Notes under the pieces: model-generated
Told to the model about the DNA's origin: nothing
The model's input: only the letters and a program-made list of their open reading frames with translations
The model's database searches: none
In this document: piece after piece, positions 23,001 to 33,713 of the stretch
How the letters are laid out: the number at the start of each line of letters is the position of its first letter
How positions within the stretch are numbered: position 1 is the first letter of the stretch
Origin: Fragilariopsis cylindrus CCMP1102
Taxonomy: Eukaryota > Bacillariophyta > Bacillariophyceae > Bacillariales > Bacillariaceae
DNA length: 42,828 nt
Assembly: GCA_900095095.1 (NCBI GenBank)
Contig: FMBT01000266.1
Span: forward strand, 1 to 42,828
Direction: 5' to 3'
Translations under genes and position numbers: made by a program

Positions 23001-23399
23001 AATAATGCCAAATATATATCTTTTTATATTCTGTTTTCAACAAACCCCATCTCTTTTTTCTCACCTTACCTATCATTCTTTTTATCTTTCTTTGTTCTCA
23101 TACCTTCGTGTCTCTTCACGTAACGTACACGTATAAATAATAGCAAACCCGAGACCTGTAGAAATCACAAGAAACATCCACCGGGAGTGCGTGATAACAA
23201 AAGATTCAACGCAGCTGCTATTCCAAAAGCGTTGGCCGAGATCGTTGCCGAAAGCGTACATTGTACGTTTTCTGTTAACGACAAATGCATTCGTCGGACA
23301 ACAAACGAACCTGAAATTACAGCAGATCAGATTGAAGAGTTTAACAAGACGATGGGAAAAGATTATGAATTAGAATCAGCAGACGATGACGACGAATGA
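20023..23399 (+). CDS. Tudor-like + phage-type DNA cytosine methyltransferase-like protein
   Basis: Five exons: 20023-20850, 20959-22575, 22657-22788, 22919-22956 and 23144-23399; 956 residues, no frame breaks, all introns GT-AG. The N-terminal ~280 residues are unrecognised, with helical stretches (SLWTTFVHTLSEWKLTIAYP). A Gly-Ser linker follows, then a Tudor/chromo-like segment at ~550-605 (KWVYNSDLEDDELVWEV, RYSDGDEEML). The SAM-dependent domain runs from ~700: LELFSGCSIVSETF (motif I), SPPCITYTK (motif IV with the catalytic-type Cys), VIENPVGLLSK (motif VI), KPTNLWTN, a Cys/His patch CKPETCRNHKKHPPG, and IPKALAEIV. The ENP and KPTxxWTN motifs match the phage/bacterial cytosine-5 methylase-like family rather than DNMT1/3/5, which use PCQ and ENV. 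Likely a nuclear DNA methyltransferase. The in-frame GTG at 19990 is not used as a start; ATG at 20023 is. Confidence 0.8.
20851..20958 (+). other. Methyltransferase intron 1, 108 bp
   Basis: GTAAGTGAGG to TTGTTGTTAG; phase 0. Splicing gives LPHW-DNFLFLVDIMDM. Confidence 0.85.
22576..22656 (+). other. Methyltransferase intron 2, 81 bp
   Basis: GTAAGTGTAG to TCTGTAATAG; phase 0. It splits motif VI, and joining gives VIE-NPVGLL. Confidence 0.9.
22789..22918 (+). other. Methyltransferase intron 3, 130 bp
   Basis: GTAAGTGCTA to CAATTCTTAG; phase 0, following NLWTN. Confidence 0.8.
22957..23143 (+). other. Methyltransferase intron 4, 187 bp
   Basis: GTACGTTAAT to AATAATAG. The split codon TG|C makes the Cys of FICKPETC. 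The preceding exon is only 38 bp. Confidence 0.75.
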
Positions 23400-23654
23400 G
23401 TGGGCGAGTAGTTGTTTTTCGTTCGATCCTGCCTCCAATTGTTCATTCACACTAACTTAGAGGCAACAACACATTAACTTTTGTTTTCGTGAGAAATAGT
23501 GTTTTTAATTTACTATTTTTTAAATCCAAAAAAATGTAACTGGTTATAATGTAATTAATAATCCCCAAAATTAGCATAGAGGGGCCCCCGACAATAAAAT
23601 GCATTTGAGGAACAAAAATATCTTTGGGGACAAAATAGCCCAAAATTAATTCTC

Positions 23655-23840
23655 AATATAAAAACTAAATCATACCCAAAATTTTACTAGTATTTGTTAG
23701 TGTAGTATATAATAACAACTTTAGCATCAAGTATGTAAACCTAAAAATAATTTTTTTGGAAAATTAAACTAAGAAGTTAACAATTGACCTATTGGATAGT
23801 CTTGTTAGCCTACTGGTATCTCGCAATGTAGGCTCACACA
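23655..23840 (+). repeat. Terminal inverted repeat of copy B
   Basis: AATATAAAAACTAAATCATA through GGTATCTCGCAATGTAGG aligns with the minus strand of 2030-2222. Outer ends of both copies face the intervening gene block. Confidence 0.7.
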
Positions 23841-23884
23841 CAGCACACATTTTAGGGATATAAAATGTATGTGTACGTACGCAG

Positions 23885-25050
23885 AACAAAATATCTCATT
23901 TGAAAGTGTTGCAAATGAAAGATAGATGGATTGGGTGCACTAGCATCAGCATGGTGTATTAGAGCATTGCTTTGCATCCTATAACTTTTTTGCTGCTGTG
24001 GTTGAGGAATAAAGTTTGTTTTGCTAATGTGGTAGGCACAAAAACAACAAGATTTTCAATCAAATTGAACGACAAAAAATCTCATTTGAAAGGGTTCCAT
24101 AAGTCAACATCACATGAGTCAGTACACAACATTCACATAGTGTACTAGACATTGTGCTTGCCTCCTACCACTTTTCTGTTCTGTGGTTGAGGAATAAAAT
24201 TCATTTTGCTTTGTGGCAGGCACACAAAGAAAAAATCATGATTTTTGGTCAGAAATGAACACAAAATATCTTATCTGAAAGGATTGCAGAGGACAACACC
24301 AGCTGGGTCAGGTGCACAAACTTTCACATATGTTCTAGAATATTGTTTTGCCTCCTACCACTTTTCTGTTCCTGTAGTTAAGAATAAAGTTGTTTTGCTG
24401 TTGTTGCACCACAAAATGAAATATCAAGATTTTAGATCAGAAATAATGAACCACAAAATATCTCATTTGAAAGGGTTGCAGAAGACAACACCAGCTGAGT
24501 CAGGTGCACAAAATTCCACATAGTGGACTAGAGCATTGTGTCTGCCTCCTACCACTTTTCTGTTCTTGTGGTTGAGAAATAATGGTCGAGAAATAAAATT
24601 TATTTTGCTGTTGTTGCACCAACACAATGAAAATATCAAGATTTTAGATAAGAAATGGTCACAATTCATTTTGCTGTTGTTGCACACACACAAAGAAAAT
24701 GACAAGATTTTGGATCAAAAATAATGGACCACAAAAAATCTCATTTGGAAGGGTTGCAGAGGACAACACCAGCTGGTCAGGTGCACAAACTTCACATAGT
24801 GTACTAGAATATTGTGCTTGCCTCCTACCACTTTTCTGTGCTTGTAGATGAGAATAATGGTTGAGAAATAAAATTCATTTTGCTGTTGTTGCACACACAC
24901 AAAGAAAATAACAAGATTTTGGATCAAAAATAATGAACCACAAAAATCTTATTTGAAACGGTTCCATAGGACAACAGCAGCTGGGTCAGGTGCACAAACT
25001 TTCACATAGTTTACTAGAATATTGTGCTTGCTTCCTACCATCCCTGGTGG
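23885..25050 (+). repeat. Tandem repeat, six diverged 186-278 bp units (copy B)
   Basis: The landmark ATCTCATTTGAAAG (with variants) begins at about 23893, 24079, 24268, 24460, 24738 and 24946. The fifth interval is longer because a sub-block with TTTTGCTGTTGTTGCAC and CAAGATTTTAGAT is repeated inside it. Units are more diverged than in copy A, so this array is older or less homogenised. Confidence 0.8.
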
Positions 25051-25999
25051 TTCATCATCACTTCACCAAAGTAATTCTGATTAGTTTGGTTATTGGAATA
25101 GTAAACATCTTTGAATAATAAGATGAATAACTTCTCCTGAGGTTCTGGAACCAGCATGGTGCACCAAAATACCACCCAGTCATCCATCTCATACCCATAT
25201 GGGATTAATCAAGGGTCATGATCACTCATACTTACCTTATTATTGCCTCCAGAACACAAACATTGTATTTTGGCCAACATGTCATATTTTCATGTCCAAA
25301 AGTACCATTTAGAAATTGGCTGCCACAACATCAAAAAAAGGAATTGGACCATGGTTTGAACACCCAGATACCTTCCATATAATTGCATATGGTCAAAATA
25401 CACCAACAATGCTTGGAATATTTGCCATATTGGTGGTGTAGTGGGGCGGGGAACAATAGAATAGACATGCAATTACCCAAAATGCACACGTTGCAAAAAT
25501 ATTTGAGATGCTACAGCGCCCATACCAGGTATGCTGAGTCCCAGATAAAATAGGTAGGAATCAACCTAACTCATAAAAGTTTTGGATTCTATCATTGCTT
25601 CAGGTAACCATACATATATGTGGGGTGTTACAGGTCAAAACCCATCGCTATTAAAACACACAATGTCTTTAAGTGCCAAGTGCGCATGTAATCAAGGCCG
25701 TGATGCACCATCAATACAGACCTAATAACCTTGTAGGATTATATGGAGCTCATCATTATACCTGTGGGTACAAGGTCCAACTATTCCTTAGGGCTGTAGG
25801 GAGGTTAGGAAGGTGTCAGGGTGTGCTAAGCCCCAAAAAGGGTCATTTAGGCCCCAAAACAGGTTTTCCCCATTTAGTGCCTATATCAGCATGGTCCTGC
25901 CCATAGCTTGCCAAGTTACTATTCTTTTTGGAGTACATGGTCAACCCCATGTGCTTACTTTGAGACAATTCATCTTTTTAGTGTGTACTAGGTCACATA

Positions 26000-26014
26000 C
26001 CCCCCCCCCCCCCC
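26000..26014. repeat. Homopolymer run of 15 C
   Basis: Fifteen consecutive C in otherwise AT-rich repeat DNA, inside copy B. The length may be assembly-dependent. Confidence 0.8.
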
Positions 26015-26504
26015 AATGGGCCATTTTCACATGTCCTAGGCTGCATCCACCCTTTACCACCTTCCAGTATGAAGAACACATACCTAGCGCCCCAAAGTCC
26101 GGTCCAGGTATCCACCCTATGCCTTTCAAACTCAGATTATACCATCTGATTGGACTTTACATGTTAGATGGTTAGAATGCCAGAAGGTGGAGTGGTACAT
26201 GCAGCAAGTACCACAGGACATGATTTAGTGTTTTCGCGTTATTTAAAATATAAAAACTAACAAGTCTCTCCTTTGACTAGAAATTAATTTTTGAATTATT
26301 ATTGATTAAAAAGCCTGAAAAAGTTAAAGTGTGTTCAAAAACGTTAAAGTGTTTTGCCTGTACTTCATGAAATACACTATAGACAGCGAATTCGCCGCTC
26401 GTCTACCTAAATATTTCTACATATTAAAATTGTATTTCATATATAGATGTTTACATTATTAGCTTCATGCTTACGAACATGTTACTGTAGTTCCATTCTT
26501 GCTA

Positions 26505-29500
26505 TCAAAAAACATACGAGCCTTTTCTTTTTTTTTTCCTCGAAATTTTCGCAATGAATTTCGGGGAGAGTTGCCTCTTTTTGATGATATCATCAAATTT
26601 TGGATCGTCGTTTTCATCATTTGAAGAAAATTCAAATACAGCAGCGCGACCGCTACTTATATCGATGGATCGATTTGGTGTGTGTCCATTATTATAATCT
26701 CTTTTCTTTTTCCTAGAAGAGGCAGGACTGCTGTATCTAGAAGTAGATTTGGCGGTACGTGCAGTAGCGGATTGTGGAGGATCAAATGGACTATCGATGT
26801 CACAATCAGTAGACCACGGTGTACGGGGAATCTTTTTGTTGCTCTTTGTATTTGTTTTTCTATCTTCATCATCGGACGATGAGCTACACAGCAAATCACG
26901 CTTTCGTGTAGAATCCATGGGCTCGTATTTATTTGCTTTCTTCGTGGCCCTCTTAGTAGTTAATTTGGACCTTTCGCTTGGTGTCGAGTGATCAAATTTC
27001 GACAATGAAATCGATTTTGAAGACTTTGCGGAAGAAGATGGCGGTGCAAGCCCTGATATTTTTCGACGAGACTTGGGTGTCAGCTTTTTTATACTGCGCT
27101 GATTATCGTTATCTCTACTAGAAGAATGGTGCTTCTTCGTCTGTATCTGCTGTTGATCTTCGTCTTCGGAGGTCATCGATAAGTTTTGATGATGTGAATT
27201 AGAAGCACGATGGTGGTGCTTGTGACGCGTTTTCTGATCTGATTTTTCGTGGTAGTAGTCATCGTCGTCGTTGGAAGAGTCGCCACCACGCTTCGAATCG
27301 GAGCTAATTGTTCGCTTTGTTGAATTCGCTTTACGAGTGCGATTTCTTGATGATGAACTAGGCTTAGAACGATCCTGTTGTCGACGTCGTCCTGAATCAT
27401 TTTTCGAGTTTCTAGTTTTGGATGCTGCTTCTTTTTCTCCCGCATCTGATAATGAGTCACAACGATTATTGTGGTGTTGTTGTTTTTCTTTGCGGTGACT
27501 AATCCCATTGCTACTACCTCGGTCATCATCAGTCCATTCCTGCTCTTGGGATGACTATCGATACATGATTATGAATGAAGCGACGTTGATGAGGATATGG
27601 TGGAGGTCGTTGTCGTTTTTGCTGCTGATCTTTCTGTCTTCGTCGTCTCTTCTGTTGCTGACGGTCATCAGAACCGTTACCGTGATTTTCTTTCTCTTCC
27701 GTAACTTCGCGTTGTTTGGTTTTCTTTTTTGTTTTGTCGGCGTCGCTATTATATTTCTGTTCGCTCGGTGATTCGATCTGCTAGTAGTATCACGTTCATT
27801 GCTACTGGAATTATCTTCATCGTCAGTATGACCACAGTCTATCTCGATTATTTCATCATACGTAGATCGAGAACGACGGTCACGTTTGCGATTCTGCTCT
27901 TTCTTCTGCTCCCGCTCTTTCTGCTCTATTTTTTGTTGTCGTTTCAACTCACGTTTCCTGTATGCTTTTGCGAGAGATGGTGGCGAATCTTCCTCCTCAC
28001 TACTGGTGGCGGCTTGTTGTGTCTTTTTTGATTGACCCGAGCTTTATTCTCATTTTCCGAATCACTACAACTGCTGTTACTATCGTATTTATTATTAGCA
28101 CCACCCAACGGCGCCGTCTCCTCCACGTTGTTTCTATAGTTGTCGTTGTGTCTTTTCGTTGTGATCGACGAGAAATTTCTGGCGACTTTATTTTTTACCG
28201 GTGATCCATCCTTCAGTTTTCCTGAAGTAAATATCGATAAAGCTTGGTATTTGTTTTTATGCTGAATTGGTTTTGGACGTTGTGCAACAACAGCAGAACG
28301 TTTTACATTGTGTTTTTTAGGTAACATACTATTTTTCGTATTTTTCTTTCGGTTCTCAAAATCTAAATACAATGGAGGTGTTGGTGGCGATGCATTTATC
28401 AACGGTGACGACCCTCCCGGAGATTGAGACGATTTTGTTCTTCTGTTGTTGTTGTTGTTGTTGTTTTTGCTGTGGCTATTACTACCAGTATCTGTATTGT
28501 ACTTCGTCAACGATAATAGACTATTACTACCACTTTTGTTGTTGTTGTTATTATTGTCGCCACTGCTATAGTCGTCATCGTCATCGTCATCGTCATTGAT
28601 GCTTCTGCTACGGTTTCTTCGCAATTCTTCTTGCCGTTCTTTTCTTTTACGAGTATAAGTGTCGATATCGCTATCGCTACTATCTTCGAGATTGTCACTA
28701 TCATTTCTAGTATTATGTATCTTCGTCGAAGTAGATACCTTCTTGTTGCTACTGCTGCTGTTTGAGGTATGATTCTTACTATTCTTTGGAAGAGGAGGTC
28801 TACCACCATTTCCTATTATGCTACCACCGGGAATAATAGGACTGCCACGTTTTCGATGTTGTTTTCTTTGTCTTTGTTGTAGTTGCTGATCTCTTTTCAC
28901 ACTACTACTTTTTGCCGTCGTCGCTGTTGACCCACCATTGATGTTACGATAACGCTTTTGTTGGTGCTGATGATCGTGATCCTCATCGGAAGAAGAATCT
29001 AGATCGTCAAAGTTTTTGTCATTTAATCCATCGACGTCAATAACATTATCCTTCGAAGTGGCCGGATCTTTCTTGTTTGAACAACGAGTTGACGATGTGG
29101 TGGGTGATGGTGATCGGACGGTGGTTCCTCTTAACGATTTCAACAAATTATTATTGTTTTGTTGTGGATGAGAAGATGTTTCTTTACTTGTTCTGTTTTT
29201 AGAATGATCAGAAGAACTATTTCCGTTCTGACCGTTATTCAAAATGGTTGATGCTGATGCTGATAGTGATTTTCGTTGGTGTGGTGATTCTCTCAAAAGA
29301 AAATCATCATCGTCATCGCTACTTGAATCAGAATCATCTAAATTTAATATATCTTCATCATGCCGTGCTTTTTCAGCATTCCCCGCAACAGTTGTCAATA
29401 TTGTTGCACGACGACGAACACGACTCATTGTTATATCATCCTTCACCTTCTCACTATTATCACTGCCGTTTATAACAACATCCTCTTTGGTACTAGATGC

Positions 29501-31309
29501 ATTATTGATTTTGTTTAATTCTTCATCTGTATTGTCGCCGTCATTATCATCAGAGTCAGAGTCAGCAATGTCAATATCAACTGATGATGGTATGTTAGGA
29601 TCACGAAGTTCTTTCTTCGTCTTCGTCTTGGACATCATTACCATAGAAAGTGCTGCTATCTTTTTATCATTCAAAGATGATGATGATGATGATGGTGGTG
29701 GTATACTGCTACTTGTACGATCACGATGTGTCGTCGTTGTCACTTCTGTATCTATTTTCGTATCAGGTGATGCTGATTTCCTTTTGGCGGTATACGTATC
29801 ATCATTGCCGTCATCAACATCATGAGCATCTACTTCATCTTTGTCAGTATCAATTTCAATAGATGGTTGTGTTGCAATGCCATCATCATAGTTATCATCA
29901 CGGCGGTTTGTTTTCAATACAGTATTACTACTTTTCGGTGTCGCGTCAGCAGCAGCAACAGCCGATTTCATAGGAGGAGGAACGGCAGGATGTTTACTAT
30001 TATTAGCAGCAGCATTAGCAGCAGTATTACGTGGAGGTGCTGATGCTGATATTGATTTCCTATTATATTTCTTCTTCTTCTTCTTGTTGGCAGTTTTATC
30101 GGTATAACGAAATAATATTAGTTGTGATTTCGTTGTATCTTCCAATTCCGATTCATCATCCTCATCATCCTCATCATCCAATAATAATGCCTGATCTTTG
30201 TCGCCAACATCTCTCTGGTTATTGTTATTGTTATTGTTACCATGATCATCTCCACCACTGCCACCACCATCCCTGTTCTTATCAGATTGTTGCTGTTCAA
30301 TATTCTGTTCCTTCTTCTTTTCCTTCAATTTTTTCAGGGCAGCTTTCATAACCGAATCATCATCATCTGATGATGATGATGAGGATAGTGATAATGAAGA
30401 GGATGATGCATTATCATCATTATCATTATCATTATCACCGTCCCCTTTCTTCTTACTATTATTATTACTATTATTATTTTGTTTATGATCATAATCACCC
30501 CGTAAATATTCCACAGCTTTGGATTCTAATTTGTTTTTAAATTGTTGTAATTCTTTTGCTCTGTTTAATAATCCTGTGGCTATTGTTATTTGTTCGTCAT
30601 TGCCACTGCCATTATTACCATCTTTGTTTGATGTTAATTGTTTATTTTTTAATTTAAAAGAGGATATTGGTTTTAATCGTCCAGGATGTTTATGTAATGT
30701 ACCATCTATATATTCATATATTCGTCGTACACATATTGAGGATGGTAAACAATCACCATTACTTAATGCTAATGGAAATTTAGTGTTATTTGTAGTTGTA
30801 TTTCTGGTTTTTGTTTTGGTATTCTTTGTATTATCAACTCTTGTGTTTGTATTATTAAATGTTGCTAATATAACCACACGACAATATCCCATACTAGATC
30901 CTGCTGTATATAATATTGTATTCTGATATTCAATTATATCCCCGGGACGTAATGGTTCATTCCCACCACCACCTTTTTTCAATTTTCGTATCCGTTTTAA
31001 TTTTGTTGTCTTTTTTCTACCAGCACCCCCGCTGTTGTTGTTGTTGCCCTCATCAGATTCAGTAGAAGAAGAAGTATCCGATGGAGGTGATTCATACCCG
31101 CCATCACCACCACTACTACTACTACTACTACTACCGCAATTGGAATCAGAATCAGAATCAGAATCATCACTAGAGTGTTTCTTCTTGGAACGCTTCTGCT
31201 GTTGAGTAAAATGCATTGCGTATGGAGTCTCTAAAGATGATTCATCATCATCATCATCATCATCATCCTCATCCTCATTGTCATTGTCATCATGATCGTG
31301 TTGGTTCAT
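26505..31309 (-). CDS. Large acidic low-complexity protein, unknown, probably nuclear
   Basis: From ATG at 31309 an uninterrupted frame of 1,121 residues runs to 27944. The same protein then seems to continue in other frames to TGA at 26505. For example, one base in the A6 run near 28029 restores AATSSEEEDSPPSLAKAYRK, and further changes near 27785 and 27550 lead into EWTDDDRGSSNG and the intact last ~340 residues. Total about 1,600 residues. Almost all is Ser, Asp, Asn, Lys and Gln tracts with many basic patches. One ordered-looking module lies at ~118-225: LRPGDIIEYQNTILYTAG, GYCRVVILATF, NGDCLPSSICVRRIYEYIDG, HPGRLKPISSFKL. It looks like a small beta-rich module found in diatom proteins (recollection, not checked). 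An upstream ATG at 31524 (MHRARTSSGRRRRASG) joins in frame if one A of an A8 run is miscounted, so the start is uncertain. Confidence 0.6.
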
Positions 31310-31735
31310 GGTGAGGTTTCTAGTGATGATTCGTTTCTTTTTATCGTCGATTCTTCGTCGTGTCGTGATCGGTTTTGTTGTTGTAGTGTTGGTTTGGATG
31401 AGGAATGATTTTTTTTATGTTGTTTATCATTGTTCTGATCGTGACGATGTACGACTATCAGATTAGCTAGAGCAAGCCCACTAGCACGCCGTCGTCTTCC
31501 ACTACTGGTACGTGCCCGATGCATTTTATGGTAATTATAGTTATGTTAGTGGTGGCAATGTGTTGAGTCAGTCATGGCAGCAAGTTCTATTTAAATTTTT
31601 TGCAAGAATATATACCGGGGCCTCGTCTCTTTCTCTTTTCTCTCTTCTTTCTTGCTCCCTGTAGTTCTATCTTTCTCTTTCCCTCAGTCAATGTTAGTAA
31701 TTAGAAAAAAACCATGAAGCGGACGTTCTTGTTGT

Positions 31736-31805
31736 CAAGTTAAGTTAAGTTAAGTTACTAAGTTAAGTTCAGTTCAGTTCAGTTCAGTTCAGTTCAGTTG
31801 AGTTG
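31736..31805. repeat. Pentanucleotide microsatellite AGTTA then AGTTC
   Basis: Four to five AGTTA units (31738-31757) give way to about six AGTTC units (31764-31799). The switch in unit is abrupt. Confidence 0.8.
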
Positions 31806-32254
31806 TTGTTTTGATGCTTTCTCTTCTCTGCTTTATTCACTTTCATTTTTTTGTCGTGAACAAAAAGAAAAAGAGCTCGAATACTACTTCCGTTATTTTA
31901 CTTACGGTGAGATGAGGTCAAGCAAGCACTGCGAGGTCCGAACTCTCATTATTTTCTGGCGCGAATAATGCGACTCAATTACATTAGTCCGTATAAAGTC
32001 TAGTCACGTACGTTTCTCATGCGTTCTCGTTGGGGGGGTCAAATCCACTAATTTTTTTATCAAATCCACTAATTTCAATAGTAGAATTTAAAAGAGATCC
32101 TTCATTTCCTCCTTCCCCCTCCTCGTACTACACCTACTGTTTCAGCCTATCGCTGCCGCGCAACCAACTCGAACTACAGACCTTATACTACTATTGGCCG
32201 CTATACTATTCGTGTCTATTGATACTAACACAACTGATACCTGTCAAGGAGTAC

Positions 32255-32700
32255 TGTCAAGGAGAAGAAGGATGGAGACAACCACAACGACATTCAATAA
32301 CATTGAATGCATCAGATAAATAAACAGAAATAGTAACAGAAAATAATAACAACAGCAGCAACAACAACGGATCTGAATCCATTCGTTACGATCCGGTCCT
32401 AGTTCAAAAAGAAGGCATATAAATATCCGTAACAATCGAATTCCTTAATACTCAACAAGGTCAACAGCAATTTGAATCAATCCATTTGATTACCATCCGT
32501 TCCCAGTTCAACTTCAACAAGAAGGTGTATCATTATCAATATAATGACTATCCATACGAATGAATTGAATTGCTTAATACTTCAACAGCGGACGGAGAAG
32601 GATGGAGATGCCGCCGACGGCATCAACAAATAATGAAACAACAACAACAACATACCGATCCGATAGAATCGATACAATACAATCGATACAACATATATCA
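32255..32700 (+). repeat. Degenerate duplication in the spacer
   Basis: GGAGAAGAAGGATGGAGACA (~32260) resembles GGACGGAGAAGGATGGAGATG (~32591). Likewise ATCCATTCGTTACGATCCGGTCC with TTAATACTCAACAAGG resembles ATCCATTTGATTACCATCCGTTCCC with TTAATACTTCAACAGCGG. Translated pieces also match (GEEGWRQPQRH / DGEGWRCRRRH), so this may be a decayed coding repeat. Confidence 0.35.
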
Positions 32701-33522
32701 ACGAATAACAATAATATACCGAATGAAAGATACGACATTGTATCACCTATCAAGCACTCAATGTGATGTCGAACGACTTAACACAAGCACCTCAATGACA
32801 TGACGTCTAACCGAAATAGAACAACAAATGACGGCAACTGACTTCACAGCAAGCACCTCCAGTGACGTCGACCCACTAACTACGAACACAACAAAGGCAA
32901 CCAGCAACGGATTAAAAGAAAAATGACTGCAATACCACTGCAACAACAACCCCAACAACAGACCGTCGCATGAAATGACGTGAAACTAATATCAACGATA
33001 TGGATAACATTATAACGGCGAAAGATCTGTAGCTGAGCGGTAGTAAAAATACAAAACAAGAAAAGACAAGACAATAATAGTTAATCTCCAAGGGTGCCGA
33101 TACAGAAGAATCAGGAAATCAGTAGAATAGGACCATAGAAAGTACCACTACGAAAGGATCATTTCTGCAGTACAGTAGAACCACAATACCGACTACTGTA
33201 CTAGGATATATAGTAGTCGTTGACTAAGTACATAGAAGTAGTATCAGTCATGATTTAATATTTTGAGAAGTTAGTTACAGGTAGTTAGTTATTAATTAGT
33301 AAAAATATTTACGTACAATAATCCTTCTTCGGTTCTTCTTTTTTTCATTTCATTCATATAAATTACTTCCTTTATTATTTAGTTTCATAATGTATATTTA
33401 CTGGGTTTTCTCTTTTCGTTATATACGAGTACTATTAAATGATACATGTATGTATAGTTCTTTCACTTTGTTTTGATCCATGAATTCATTTATTTCACAT
33501 GGAAAAAATAATTGTATAATAT

Positions 33523-33679
33523 TTATGGTGCTGTTGGTAATGGCATATTAGATGTAACAGAAATGGATTGTACAATAAACCCGAATCTTTGTAATCCACC
33601 ACCATCAAAATTGTTAAAGAATGCACCTGCTGAACCAGCAATTGTTGCAATTTGTACAGTCCCCTCAATACCTTCAAAG

Positions 33680-33713
<34 letters not shown>

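Larger units (their letters stand above)
23655..26250. mobile_element. Repeat element copy B
   Basis: Starts with an inverted-repeat end matching copy A. It then has six diverged tandem units, the AACAGG phrase shared with copy A near 25852, and ends near 26220-26250 where GACATGATTTAGTG and ATATAAAAACTAAC echo the terminal sequence. The right boundary is unclear. Minus-strand frames at 25472-25065 (IWQIFQALLVYFDHMQLYGR, then EMDDWVVFWCTMLVPEPQEKL) look like a decayed coding region but match nothing I know. It lies about 255 bp after the methyltransferase stop. Confidence 0.6.
31525..33522. other. 2-kb spacer with repeats, no gene supported
   Basis: Contains the 5' region of the large minus-strand gene, an AGTTA/AGTTC microsatellite, and a stretch at about 32240-33100 rich in CAACAA and lacking any long frame. 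The last ~430 bp are AT-rich and lie beyond the stop of the dirigent-like gene. Confidence 0.4.

Noticed and set aside
2030-23840. A single 21-kb transposon carrying the genes between the inverted ends
   Set aside because: The element bodies lie outside the block, with outer ends facing inward, so the genes are host sequence between two separate insertions.
29244-29825. 193-residue plus-strand frame
   Set aside because: Antisense shadow of the large acidic gene; composition is the complement of Asp/Ser tracts.
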